Shown here piece after piece: positions 53,309 to 60,793 of a DNA stretch of 64,000 bases (its first letter is position 1; every line of letters starts with the position of its first letter). Below the pieces are notes generated by a model. That model searched no databases and was not told the DNA's origin. It was given only the letters and a program-made list of their open reading frames with translations. Location: NCBI RefSeq assembly GCF_020616515.1, contig NZ_CP085135.1, positions 3,038,001 to 3,102,000 on the forward strand, in the 5' to 3' direction. Source of the stretch: Mesorhizobium sp. PAMC28654. Its GTDB lineage: Bacteria; Pseudomonadota; Alphaproteobacteria; Rhizobiales; Rhizobiaceae. The translations under genes were made by a program, and so were the position numbers.

Positions 53309-54466
53309 TCACCGACCGCCGATGACGCCGATGTAGTCCGACACCCAACGGTAATAGGGCACGCACTGGTTGTTCTGGCTGGCGCATTTCGACACCGGGG
53401 TCTTCCAGAATTTGATCTTGTCGAAGTTCTCGTAGCCGTTGGTCTTGCAGCCTTCTTCGCCGAGCAGTTCGTTGCCCTTGCAGGCAGCGGGCACAACCGG
53501 AAGCGAGCCGAACCAGGCCGAAACATCGCCCTGCACTTTCGGTGCCAGCGAGTGCTCGAGCCACTTATAGGCACAGTTCGGATTGGCCGCGTCGGCCTCC
53601 ATCATCGTGGTGTCGGCCCAGCCGGTGACACCTTCCTCGGGAACGGTCGAGGCGATCGGCTTCTTGGCGGCAATCAGCGTGTTGACCTGGAAAGGCCACG
53701 AACCCGATGCGACAACGCCTTCGTTCTGGAAGTCGTCGACCTGGATCGCCGCGTCATGCCAGTAGCGGCCGACCAGCGTGCGCTGGACACGCAGCAAAGC
53801 GAGTGCGGCCTTGTACTGGTCTTCGTTCAGTTCGTAGGGGTCCTTGATGCCGAGTTCCGGCTTGTGGAACATCAAATAGTTGGCGGCGTCCGCGATGTGG
53901 ATCGGGCCGTCATAAGCCTGGACGCGGCCCTTGTTGGACTTGCCATCCGGCAGGTTCATTTCCTCGAAGACGATGTTCCAGCTCTTCGGCGCTTCCTTGA
54001 ACACTTCGGTGTTGTACATGAGGACGTTCGGCCCCCACTGATAGGGGACGCCATAATGGACGCCGCCGACAGTGAACCATGGCGCATCCTTCAAGCGGTC
54101 ATCTACAGTCTTCCAGCTCGGGATGAGATCGGTGTTGATCGGCTGGACGCGCTTGCCGGCAACGAGGCGTAGCGATGCATCCCCCGAGGCCGTGACGAGG
54201 TCGAAGCCGCCTTCATTCATCAGTGAGACCATCTCGTCGGAGGTGTTGGCGGTCTTTACGTTGACCTTGCAGCCGGTCTCCTTCTCGAAGGAGGTGACCC
54301 AGTCGTAGCCCTTGTCGGTCTCGCCGCGCTCGATATAGCCCGGCCACGCAACAATGTTGACCTGGCCCTCGCCCTTGCCGAGTTCCTTGACCTGGGCGAC
54401 GGCCTGGCCAGAAAAGGTCAGTGCGACCGTCAAAGCAGTGCATGACTTCAAAAATGAATTCATCAT
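53309..54466 (-). CDS. ydcS: Putative polyamine ABC transporter substrate-binding protein YdcS
   Basis: 385 aa periplasmic binding protein. The signal peptide ends at about GQAVAQ. NIVAWPGYIERGETDKGYDWV, NTSDEMVSLMNEGGFDLVTASGDASLRL, YGVPYQWGPNVLMYNT and VQGDVSAWFGSLPVVP match E. coli YdcS throughout. Start: ATG 54466, 4 nt after GGGAG; a second ATG at 54463 is equally possible. First gene of ydcSTUV-patD. A family A repeat and a LysR box lie upstream. Confidence 0.92.
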   Translation of the reverse strand: MMNSFLKSCTALTVALTFSGQAVAQVKELGKGEGQVNIVAWPGYIERGETDKGYDWVTSFEKETGCKVNVKTANTSDEMVSLMNEGGFDLVTASGDASLRLVAGKRVQPINTDLIPSWKTVDDRLKDAPWFTVGGVHYGVPYQWGPNVLMYNTEVFKEAPKSWNIVFEEMNLPDGKSNKGRVQAYDGPIHIADAANYLMFHKPELGIKDPYELNEDQYKAALALLRVQRTLVGRYWHDAAIQVDDFQNEGVVASGSWPFQVNTLIAAKKPIASTVPEEGVTGWADTTMMEADAANPNCAYKWLEHSLAPKVQGDVSAWFGSLPVVPAACKGNELLGEEGCKTNGYENFDKIKFWKTPVSKCASQNNQCVPYYRWVSDYIGVIGGR

Positions 54467-54481
54467 CAATCTCCCATTTTG

Positions 54482-54528
54482 GCGCGTGACCCCGAAACCC
54501 GGATCGGCTTTCGGAACGGATCATGCGC
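54482..54528. repeat. Dispersed palindromic element, family A, copy 2
   Basis: GCGCGTGA (54482-54489) and TCATGCGC (54521-54528) are inverted with one mismatch; the core is CCCCGAAACCCGG...TTTCGG. It shares arms and core with copies at 14601 and 56969. It lies 16 nt upstream of the ydcS start, so it is part of the ydc leader. Confidence 0.6.
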
Positions 54529-54653
54529 GAACTCAAAGGTCAGTTCGCCCGATGGCGAGCAGCGCTCCAAGGGGCCGCACTTGCGGCGGCTTTGGTCCCT
54601 GGGATGCAAGGTGCTGTGAAAATTCCGGTTTCGCAAATTCATTTATCAGAAAG

Positions 54654-54673
54654 CCGATATCGGTTTTACCGAT
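54654..54673 (-). promoter_or_regulatory. LysR-type box upstream of ydcS
   Basis: ATCGGT-TTT-ACCGAT (54659-54673) is a perfect inverted repeat of T-N11-A form. It overlaps the palindrome CCGATATCGG (54654-54663). It lies between the LysR stop and ydcS, about 190 nt from the ydcS start. Likely binding site of the neighbouring LysR protein (inference). Confidence 0.5.
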
Positions 54674-54691
54674 AGGTCGGCGAGGATGCTG

Positions 54692-55603
54692 TCAGGGCCG
54701 CTGGCGCACGGTGCGCTGCGACTGGGCGAGGCCAATAAAGTCGCGCGCCGCCTGCGGCAGGCCGGATCCGCGCCGCCAGACCATGCCCACCTGCACCACC
54801 GGCAACGAGCCCGAAATATCGCGCGATTCAATGCGGTCGCCTTCCAGCGACCACGGCCGGTAGACAAGGTCGGGCAGCAGCGCGACGCCGGCGCCGGTGG
54901 CAACCAGGCTGCGCACTGCTTCCACGGAACGGGTGCGGAAGGCGACATGCGGCTTGGCGCCGATCGCTGTCAGCAGCTTGCCGGTGTTCTCCTCGATCTC
55001 GTCGACGGTGAGCATGATCAGCGGCTCCGAGGCGATGTCGCCGATGCTGATGATATCGGCGCCAGCCAAGGGATGGCCGAGCGGCAGCCAGAGACGGTAA
55101 GCGGAGACCTCGAGGATTTCAGACTGCAGCGCGGTGCGGTCGCGCAGGTTGGAGGTCACCATGACGGCAATGTCGAGCTTGCCGCCGATCAGCAGGTGTT
55201 CGAGATAATCGCCATTGTCCTCGATGGCCGAGACCTCGACGCCGGGATAGGCGCGGCGGTAGCGGGCAAGCAGATCCGACAGCACATAGCCGGCGACCAG
55301 CGATGTGACACCGAGCTGTAACCGCCCGCCCACCACCGCCTGCTCGCCGGAAAAAGAGCGGCGCGCGTCGGAGACGTCAGCAAGAATTTTTGTCGCGTGG
55401 CGCAGGAACTGATGGCCCTTGTGGGTGATGTTCAGGCCGCGCGGATGGCGCTCGAACAGTTCGACGCCGAGATCGCTTTCAAGCTCCTTGATCGCTTCGG
55501 TGACCGACGATTGCGAGATGGAAAGGTTCTGCGCGGCGCGCGACACCGTGCCTTGCTCGGCCACGGCGATGAAGAACTGCAACTGGCGGATGGTGAAAGC
55601 CAT
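54692..55603 (-). CDS. LysR family transcriptional regulator
   Basis: 303 aa. The HTH is MAFTIRQLQFFIAVAEQGTVSRAAQNLSISQSSVTEAIKELESDLG, and the effector domain begins at GRLQLGVTSLVAGYVLSDLL. It is transcribed in the same direction as ydcSTUV-patD and ends 225 nt before ydcS. A LysR box just past its stop suggests it controls the ydc operon. The frame is open upstream of ATG 55603 into DedA antisense; rejected. Confidence 0.87.
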   Translation of the reverse strand: MAFTIRQLQFFIAVAEQGTVSRAAQNLSISQSSVTEAIKELESDLGVELFERHPRGLNITHKGHQFLRHATKILADVSDARRSFSGEQAVVGGRLQLGVTSLVAGYVLSDLLARYRRAYPGVEVSAIEDNGDYLEHLLIGGKLDIAVMVTSNLRDRTALQSEILEVSAYRLWLPLGHPLAGADIISIGDIASEPLIMLTVDEIEENTGKLLTAIGAKPHVAFRTRSVEAVRSLVATGAGVALLPDLVYRPWSLEGDRIESRDISGSLPVVQVGMVWRRGSGLPQAARDFIGLAQSQRTVRQRP

Positions 55604-55686
55604 GGCCGGACTAAACACCGGCGCGAAAGGGAAGGAAAGCCGACGGCGGAGCTTATCCCATGACTGGCAACGGAGGCGCCGCGCGC

Positions 55687-56304
55687 TCAGCCGAGCGCCA
55701 GCTTGATGCGTCGCCGCCATGCGGGGCCATAGCGCAGCGCAAGCATGAATGCCGTCTCCAGGGCCACGACGATGACAATAATGCGGAAGCCCACCGTGAG
55801 CGTATCCTGGCCGCTGCCATGCAACATGTAGCCGGTGACGAGAAAGCCGGCATTCCAGAGCATGGCTCCCAAGATTGTCGCGGCGGCGAAGGGCAAAGCC
55901 GGCAGGCTGAGCGCACCGGCCGCGATCGGCAGGTAATTGCGCACGGTCGGAATGAACTGCGCCAGCAACGAGACCCTGACTTGATTGCGCCGATAGGCCT
56001 GGCCGAGACGGCTGTAGGTCGCATGGCGCAGAAAGACACATTTGCCGAAACGCTCGACCAGCCGGTCGGCACGGTCAAATCCGATCCGACGGCCCACCGC
56101 GTACCAGACAAGGCAGCCGGCAAAGGAGGCAAGCGTCGTCACCAGCAGCAGGATCGCCAGCGTCGCTGCGTCCGGAGCCGCCGTCATGCCAAGGAACAGC
56201 AACAGCACATGCGAAGGCGGGATTGGCAGGATCTTTTCGGCGAAGGCGAGGCAGAAGACGCCGAACAGACCGAGGCCGAGAATGCTCGACAGCGGCCCGG
56301 TCAC
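55687..56304 (-). CDS. DedA/VTT-domain membrane protein
   Basis: About 205 aa, with four to five membrane segments. The DedA pattern is visible: a re-entrant start (FAEKILPIPPSHVLLLFLG), the acidic Glu near residue 22, and the RFIPxxR-type motif AQFIPTVRNYLPIAAG. DedA proteins act as lipid-carrier flippases or affect membrane potential and envelope homeostasis. GTG 56304 overlaps the methyltransferase stop (GTGA); a TTG at 56316 would add four residues. Co-translated with a phospholipid-methyltransferase-like enzyme. Confidence 0.85.
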   Translation of the reverse strand: MTGPLSSILGLGLFGVFCLAFAEKILPIPPSHVLLLFLGMTAAPDAATLAILLLVTTLASFAGCLVWYAVGRRIGFDRADRLVERFGKCVFLRHATYSRLGQAYRRNQVRVSLLAQFIPTVRNYLPIAAGALSLPALPFAAATILGAMLWNAGFLVTGYMLHGSGQDTLTVGFRIIVIVVALETAFMLALRYGPAWRRRIKLALG

Positions 56305-56900
56305 AAGAAACGCCAATCATAGGTTTTGACCGTCTTGATCCTGGCGATCCGGTAGACGGTGGCCGGAGGAAAATTGCGAAGCGTGAAACCGACCCGCGTC
56401 GCTTCGAGATCTAGGCAATCCAATATCGACTGGTCGATCGGGCAACGCCAGCCGAGCGTGAACTGATACAACGCACCACCGGGGCGCAGATTGGCAAAGA
56501 CGCCCTCGAGAATGGCCCTTGTCTGGCGCGGCGTTATCAGCCGGAAAGGAAGGCCGCTGACAGCGGCGCCGACAGCCGGGCCCTCGAACAGCGGCAAATG
56601 ACGCAGGCCGACGGCATCCATCTCAAGAATGCGAGCCCCGGGGAAGCGCCGCTTGAGCAAGGCGGCGAAATCGGGATCGGATTCGACCAGCGTCAAATCC
56701 CTCTCGCGCACACCGCGCTCCAGCAACGCCCGTGTGAACGGTCCGGTGCCCGGGCCGAGCTCCAGCACAGGCCCGGTCTCGGGGCCGATGTCTTGCGTCA
56801 TCAGCGCTGCCAGGCTGGAGCTGGAAGGCGTGACAGAACCGATTCTGGCCGGCGCCGCGGTCCAGGCCAGAAGAAAAGACAAGGCGTCACTTGCAGGCAT
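56301..56900 (-). CDS. PmtA-like class I SAM-dependent methyltransferase
   Basis: About 199 aa. SAM motif I is VLELGPGTGPFTRALLERGV, and motif II/III is LTLVESDPDFAALLKRRFPGARILEMDA. The N-terminal AWTAAPARIGSVTPSSSSLAALMT and the VSGLPFRLITPRQTRAILEG segment are those of the rhizobial phospholipid N-methyltransferase (PmtA) family. It could methylate phosphatidylethanolamine, but lipid specificity is not readable. ATG 56900 has GAGG 6 nt upstream; ATG 56906 is too close to it. Upstream is a 305-bp divergent spacer to a two-component system. Confidence 0.8.
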   Translation of the reverse strand: MPASDALSFLLAWTAAPARIGSVTPSSSSLAALMTQDIGPETGPVLELGPGTGPFTRALLERGVRERDLTLVESDPDFAALLKRRFPGARILEMDAVGLRHLPLFEGPAVGAAVSGLPFRLITPRQTRAILEGVFANLRPGGALYQFTLGWRCPIDQSILDCLDLEATRVGFTLRNFPPATVYRIARIKTVKTYDWRFL

Positions 56901-57205
56901 ATCCATCCTCGATATTGAAGGAGCGGACGCGCCGTTGGGATCAGCGCGACCGTTCTATCTCTGTTCAAGCATCGGACTTTCCCGAAATCGGTTCCCGTTT
57001 TGGGTCCGATGCTCTCGTGTCCGAACATGGGCGAATCGCTTGCCGGCATTCGGTGGACGGTGTTTGCGATGATCGGATTGCGTAGACATTGCGAAAAACC
57101 GGAGGTTGCAAGAAATGGCCTTTGCAGCGCCGGCGCTTCAAAATCGCCATGTTTGCGCAATCTTGGCGCTGTAGGGCGCCGGAACTGTCTCGCTTGAGGT
57201 GATGG
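56901..57205. other. Divergent intergenic region with a repeat, no gene
   Basis: Separates the PmtA-like gene from the response regulator. Its middle holds a family A palindrome (56969-57012). The remainder shows no clear operator; TTGCGAAAAACCGGAGG-like bases near 57090-57105 are AT/purine-rich but I cannot name a promoter. Confidence 0.5.
56969..57012. repeat. Dispersed palindromic element, family A, copy 3
   Basis: GCATCGGAC (56969-56977) pairs perfectly with GTCCGATGC (57004-57012). The core CCCGAAATCGGTTCCCGTTTTGGG carries an inner stem. Same plan as copies at 14601 and 54482, with the outer arms changed in a compensatory way (ATCGGAC/GTCCGAT in place of the ATGA/TCAT form). Confidence 0.65.
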
Positions 57206-57880
57206 ATGCGTATCTTGCTGGTCGAGGACGAACCGGAAATGGCTTCGGCGTTGCGCGCCGCATTGAAACGGCACGACATGGTGGTCGATCATGCCGCCTC
57301 GCTGCTCGAGGCAAGGGATTTCGTCACCGTCGATGCCTATGACGCCATCCTGCTCGACCGGCAATTGCCGGACGGTGATGGGCTGTCGCTGGTGTCCAAA
57401 TTGCGTGCCGACAAGAACACCACCCCGGTGCTGATGCTGACCGCGAGAGGCGATACCGCCGACAAGGTTGACGGACTGGACATGGGAGCGGACGACTATC
57501 TGGCAAAGCCATTCGCCTTCGAGGAGCTCATGGCGCGGCTTCGCGCGCTGCTCAGACGTCCCACGCCGATGCAGTCGCAAGTGATACGGGCCGGCCATCT
57601 CGTCCTCGATGTCGGACATCGCGAGGTGTCGATCCGTGGCGAACTGCTCGGCTTGCCGCGCCGCGAGCTTCTCGTGCTTGAGACGTTGATGCGGCGCACT
57701 GGCCGCATGGTGCAACGCGAAGCCTTGATGGAAGCGGTCTTCGGCTTCGACGATGAGATCCAGTCCAACGCGCTCGACACCCATGTTTCACGCCTGCGCC
57801 GCAAGCTGGCCGATGCCGATAGCGGGGTAACGATCAACGGCATTCGCGGCGTCGGCTATTTGTTGCGCGAGACATCATGA
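57206..57880 (+). CDS. OmpR-family response regulator
   Basis: 224 aa. The receiver domain has acidic pair Glu7/Asp8 (VEDEP), the phosphoacceptor Asp51 (ILLDRQLPDG), Thr in MLTARG and Lys in LAKPFAFEE. A C-terminal winged helix follows (LPRRELLVLETLMRRTGRMVQREALMEAVFG...SNALDTHVSRLRRKL). GAGG lies 6 nt upstream of ATG 57206; an ATG at 57202 is out of frame. It overlaps the kinase by 4 nt. Confidence 0.92.
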   Translation: MRILLVEDEPEMASALRAALKRHDMVVDHAASLLEARDFVTVDAYDAILLDRQLPDGDGLSLVSKLRADKNTTPVLMLTARGDTADKVDGLDMGADDYLAKPFAFEELMARLRALLRRPTPMQSQVIRAGHLVLDVGHREVSIRGELLGLPRRELLVLETLMRRTGRMVQREALMEAVFGFDDEIQSNALDTHVSRLRRKLADADSGVTINGIRGVGYLLRETS

Positions 57881-59232
57881 CGCTGCGACGCCCGCGATCG
57901 CTGAAATGGAGCCTGGTGCTGCGCATCGCCCTGCTGCAATGCGCGATGCTGACCCTGATCATCATCGGCATCGTCGGCGCCTTGCTGGCCACCGGGCTCA
58001 TTCCGCACGATTACGAGGACGGATCGCTGGATGTGCTCGTGGACGCCCTGGCGCGCGACGCGAAGGGCGATCTCATCCTCAAGGACACACCTGATCTCAT
58101 CACTTTGCGGTCGAACGTCCCGGACCTCTGGTTCATTATCCGCGACAAGCAAGGGCACCGGCTTCAGGAAGGCACCGTGCCAGCCACGTTCCAGCCCTTT
58201 GTCGGCTTGCTGGATAACATAAGCGACGCACGTATCGACAACGCAATAGGCGAAGCCGCGCCACCCGCTGGAAAGATCCGCTGGTCCGATACGGCGGCCG
58301 GTAGTGTCCAGATCATGACCGGAACCAAGGGTGGCCTTTCCCTGCTTCGCTTGCTCATGGAGGCGCCGCAGCTCTTCTTGCAGGGGATATTGCCGCTTGC
58401 CGGACTGATGGCGCTTGCCACGCTGTTCGCGACACCGTGGGTGGTGCGCGGCGCGCTTTCGGGCCTTGGCCATGCGGCCACTGAGGCCGAGCGCATCGAT
58501 ATCGACAAGCGCGGCGTGCGACTGCCGCTGCAGGACGTTCCCAAGGAAGTCACGCCACTGGTCAAGGCGGTGAATGCGGCGCTGGAACGCCTCGACAAGG
58601 GCTATGAGCGCCACAAGCGCTTCCTGACCGACGCGGCACACGAATTGCGAACGCCGGTCGCCATCCTCAACACCCGTCTTGCCTCGCTGCCGCCAATGCC
58701 CGAACGAGCCCGGCTGCTGCAGGACGCCGCGCGTCTTTCGACGCTGGCCGACCAGCTTCTCGATCTGCAGCGCCTCGACCGGCAGGCCGAACATTTCAAG
58801 CCGGTCGACCTTGTGGTGATCGCGCGCAACGTGGTCGTCGACCTCGCGCCAATGGCCTTTTCGGCGGGATATGAGATGTCCTTCGAGCCGGTGGCGAAAT
58901 CGGTTTTCGTCACCGGCGACCGGACAGCAATCGAGCGCGCCGCGACCAATCTGGTCCAGAACGCCATCGAACATGGCGGCAACGCCGGAAAGATCACAGT
59001 CAGCGTCACCACACCCGCCGTGATCGAGGTGCTGGACGAGGGCGACGGCGTGCCACTGGGCGAGCGTGAGCGGATATTCGAGCCGTTCTACCGGCTGCAC
59101 CCGCGCGATCATGGCGCCGGACTCGGTCTCAATCTCGTGCAGGAGATGATGCAGCTGCATGGCGGCCGGATCGAGATCCTCGAGGGCAATCCATCAGGCG
59201 CCCGTTTCCGGATGACGTTTCCGGCAGCTTAA
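57877..59232 (+). CDS. Sensor histidine kinase
   Basis: 451 aa. One membrane helix (residues about 15-42) and a second (about 165-190) flank a small periplasmic domain of about 120 residues. A linker leads to the HisKA domain with His255 in DAAHELRTPV, then N-box LVQNAIEHG, G1 DEGDGVP, F-box FEPFYR and G2 GAGLGLNLV. Pairs with the response regulator through ATGA overlap. It is divergent from the DedA/methyltransferase pair, so an envelope signal is plausible (inference). Confidence 0.92.
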   Translation: MTLRRPRSLKWSLVLRIALLQCAMLTLIIIGIVGALLATGLIPHDYEDGSLDVLVDALARDAKGDLILKDTPDLITLRSNVPDLWFIIRDKQGHRLQEGTVPATFQPFVGLLDNISDARIDNAIGEAAPPAGKIRWSDTAAGSVQIMTGTKGGLSLLRLLMEAPQLFLQGILPLAGLMALATLFATPWVVRGALSGLGHAATEAERIDIDKRGVRLPLQDVPKEVTPLVKAVNAALERLDKGYERHKRFLTDAAHELRTPVAILNTRLASLPPMPERARLLQDAARLSTLADQLLDLQRLDRQAEHFKPVDLVVIARNVVVDLAPMAFSAGYEMSFEPVAKSVFVTGDRTAIERAATNLVQNAIEHGGNAGKITVSVTTPAVIEVLDEGDGVPLGERERIFEPFYRLHPRDHGAGLGLNLVQEMMQLHGGRIEILEGNPSGARFRMTFPAA

Positions 59233-59273
59233 GTCGCTGCCCAGGGCTGATCGGAAATCTTCTCCCGCAGGGT

Positions 59274-59310
59274 TTGACACCCGCAAGACTCGTAACTATG
59301 TAAGTTACAT
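59274..59310 (+). promoter_or_regulatory. Promoter and overlapping operator of the Rrf2 gene
   Basis: TTGACA (59274-59279), a 17-nt spacer and TATGTA (59297-59302) form a plausible -35/-10 pair. Transcription would begin at or within a base or two of the ATG at 59309. Two overlapping palindromes cover the -10 and start codon: GTAACT-N5-AGTTAC (59292-59308) and ATGTAA-G-TTACAT (59298-59310). Likely Rrf2 autorepression site. Confidence 0.6.
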
Positions 59311-59758
59311 GAAACGCAACAGCAGGCTTTCCTCGACCTTGCACATTCTCGTCCACATGGCCGAGACGCCGGACCGCGCGCTGACCTCCGAACAGCTCGC
59401 CGCCTTCATCCATACGAATCCGGTTGTCGTTCGCCGCACCATCGCCGGCCTGCGGGACGCGGGCATCGTCACCTCGTCGCGAGGCCATGGCGGCGGCTGG
59501 TTGCTTGGGCGGGCACCGGAAGCCATCTCGCTGGCCGAGATCAGCACAGCGCTCGGTGAAACGCTGCTGCCGTTCAGCACCGAACCGGAAAGTCCGGGCT
59601 GCCTCGTCGAGCAAGCGGTGATCGCTGTTCTCGACGACTTCCGCGTCGAGGCTGAGAAGCTGCTTGAGCAGAAGCTCAGCCATATCACGCTTGCCGACCT
59701 GACCGCCGACTTCCGCCGGCGCTATGACCTGATTGGAGTATCCAGCCATGCACTATGA
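59309..59758 (+). CDS. Rrf2 family transcriptional regulator
   Basis: 149 aa winged-helix protein: ALTSEQLAAFIHTNPVVVRRTIAGLRDAGIVTSSRGHGGGWLLGRAPEAISLAEI is the Rrf2 core. It has a single Cys (SPGCLVEQ), not the three-Cys Fe-S cluster set of IscR/NsrR, so it is of the YwnA-like type. No Shine-Dalgarno sequence precedes the ATG, and the predicted promoter places +1 at the start codon, so the mRNA is probably leaderless. It overlaps the flavoprotein gene by 11 nt; that gene is the likely target. Confidence 0.87.
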   Translation: MKRNSRLSSTLHILVHMAETPDRALTSEQLAAFIHTNPVVVRRTIAGLRDAGIVTSSRGHGGGWLLGRAPEAISLAEISTALGETLLPFSTEPESPGCLVEQAVIAVLDDFRVEAEKLLEQKLSHITLADLTADFRRRYDLIGVSSHAL

Positions 59759-60647
59759 CCTGATCGTCGTGGGCGGCAGCTTTGCCGGCCTGTCCGCCGC
59801 CATCCAGGCGGCGCGGGCGCGGCGCAATGTGCTGGTGATCGACGCCGGCCAGCCGCGCAACCGTTTTGCCGAGCATTCGCACGGGTTCCTGGGGCAGGAC
59901 GGGCGCGCGCCCGATGCGATACTGGATGACGCGAGGCGGCAATTGCTTGCCTATCCGACGGCCAGCGTTTTCAGCGGGCGTGCGGACAAGGCCGTGGCCG
60001 CGGGCAGCGACGATTTCAAAATCACCACCGATGGCGGAGAGATATTCGGCGCCGCACGGCTGGTGCTGGCCACCGGCGTTCGCGACATCCTGCCGGACGT
60101 TCCCGGGCTCGCCGAACAATGGGGCAAGACCGTTCTGCACTGTCCCTATTGCCATGGCTACGAGGTTTCCGGCGGATCGCTTGGCGTGCTCGCGACCGGT
60201 CCGCTGTCGATGCATCAGGCGCAGTTGATCGCCGACTGGGGCGACGTCACGCTGTTCGGCAACGGCCTGCTCGAGCCCGACGCCGAGCAAATGGCCGTCC
60301 TGGAGAAGTGCAAGGTGAGGTTTGAGCCCAGCACTGTCGCCGAGCTGCGGGAAGACGGTTCGGGAGGATTGATCGTCCATCTCGATGACGGCCGAACCGT
60401 CGGCGTCCAGGCGATGTTCACCGCGCCGCGCAACACAATGGCGAGCCTGCTGGCCGAGCAACTCGGCTGCGGCTTCACCGACGGTTTTCTCGGTCCAGTG
60501 ATCACCGTGGACGAAAGACAGCAGACGACGGTTCCGGGCGTCTACGCCGCCGGAGACGCGGCACGCGCGATGCACAACATCGCCTTTGCCGTATCGGGCG
60601 GCGCTTTCGCGGGCGTGTGCGCCCACCAATCGATGGTCTTCGGCTAA
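59748..60647 (+). CDS. Thioredoxin-reductase-like NAD(P)/FAD-dependent oxidoreductase
   Basis: 299 aa. FAD-binding VVGGSFAGLSAA is at the N-terminus. The redox pair is Cys132/Cys135 (HCPYCHGYE). The second nucleotide motif is degenerate (GVLATGPLS instead of GxGxxA), so NADPH binding may be weak or altered. The C-terminal GVYAAGDAAR is the FAD motif. These features place it in the ferredoxin/flavin-dependent or gliotoxin-reductase-like branch of the TrxR family rather than true TrxB. ATG 59748 has GGAG 10 nt upstream and lies inside the Rrf2 gene end. Confidence 0.87.
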   Translation: MHYDLIVVGGSFAGLSAAIQAARARRNVLVIDAGQPRNRFAEHSHGFLGQDGRAPDAILDDARRQLLAYPTASVFSGRADKAVAAGSDDFKITTDGGEIFGAARLVLATGVRDILPDVPGLAEQWGKTVLHCPYCHGYEVSGGSLGVLATGPLSMHQAQLIADWGDVTLFGNGLLEPDAEQMAVLEKCKVRFEPSTVAELREDGSGGLIVHLDDGRTVGVQAMFTAPRNTMASLLAEQLGCGFTDGFLGPVITVDERQQTTVPGVYAAGDAARAMHNIAFAVSGGAFAGVCAHQSMVFG

Positions 60648-60658
60648 GGTATGCTGAT

Positions 60659-60777
60659 ATTCGGGTGATGCCGGCCTGCAAATGACGGCCTTCTGTGCTT
60701 CCGGTGCTCACGTACCCAAAAGTACGCTCCGCTCCGGTTCTCGAAAGCCACCATTTTCGACTCGGCCTAACCCGAAT
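60659..60777. repeat. Long imperfect palindrome between convergent genes
   Basis: Outer arms ATTCGGGT (60659-60666) and ACCCGAAT (60770-60777), inner arms with GGCC/GGCC blocks, and a central CGTAC-CCAAAA-GTACG hairpin make a 119-bp imperfect palindrome. It fills the gap between the flavoprotein (plus) and the DeoR gene (minus). I recall similar elements downstream of many Mesorhizobium genes. It probably acts as a bidirectional transcript end. Confidence 0.6.
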
Positions 60778-60793
60778 CTCAACACACCTTGGC

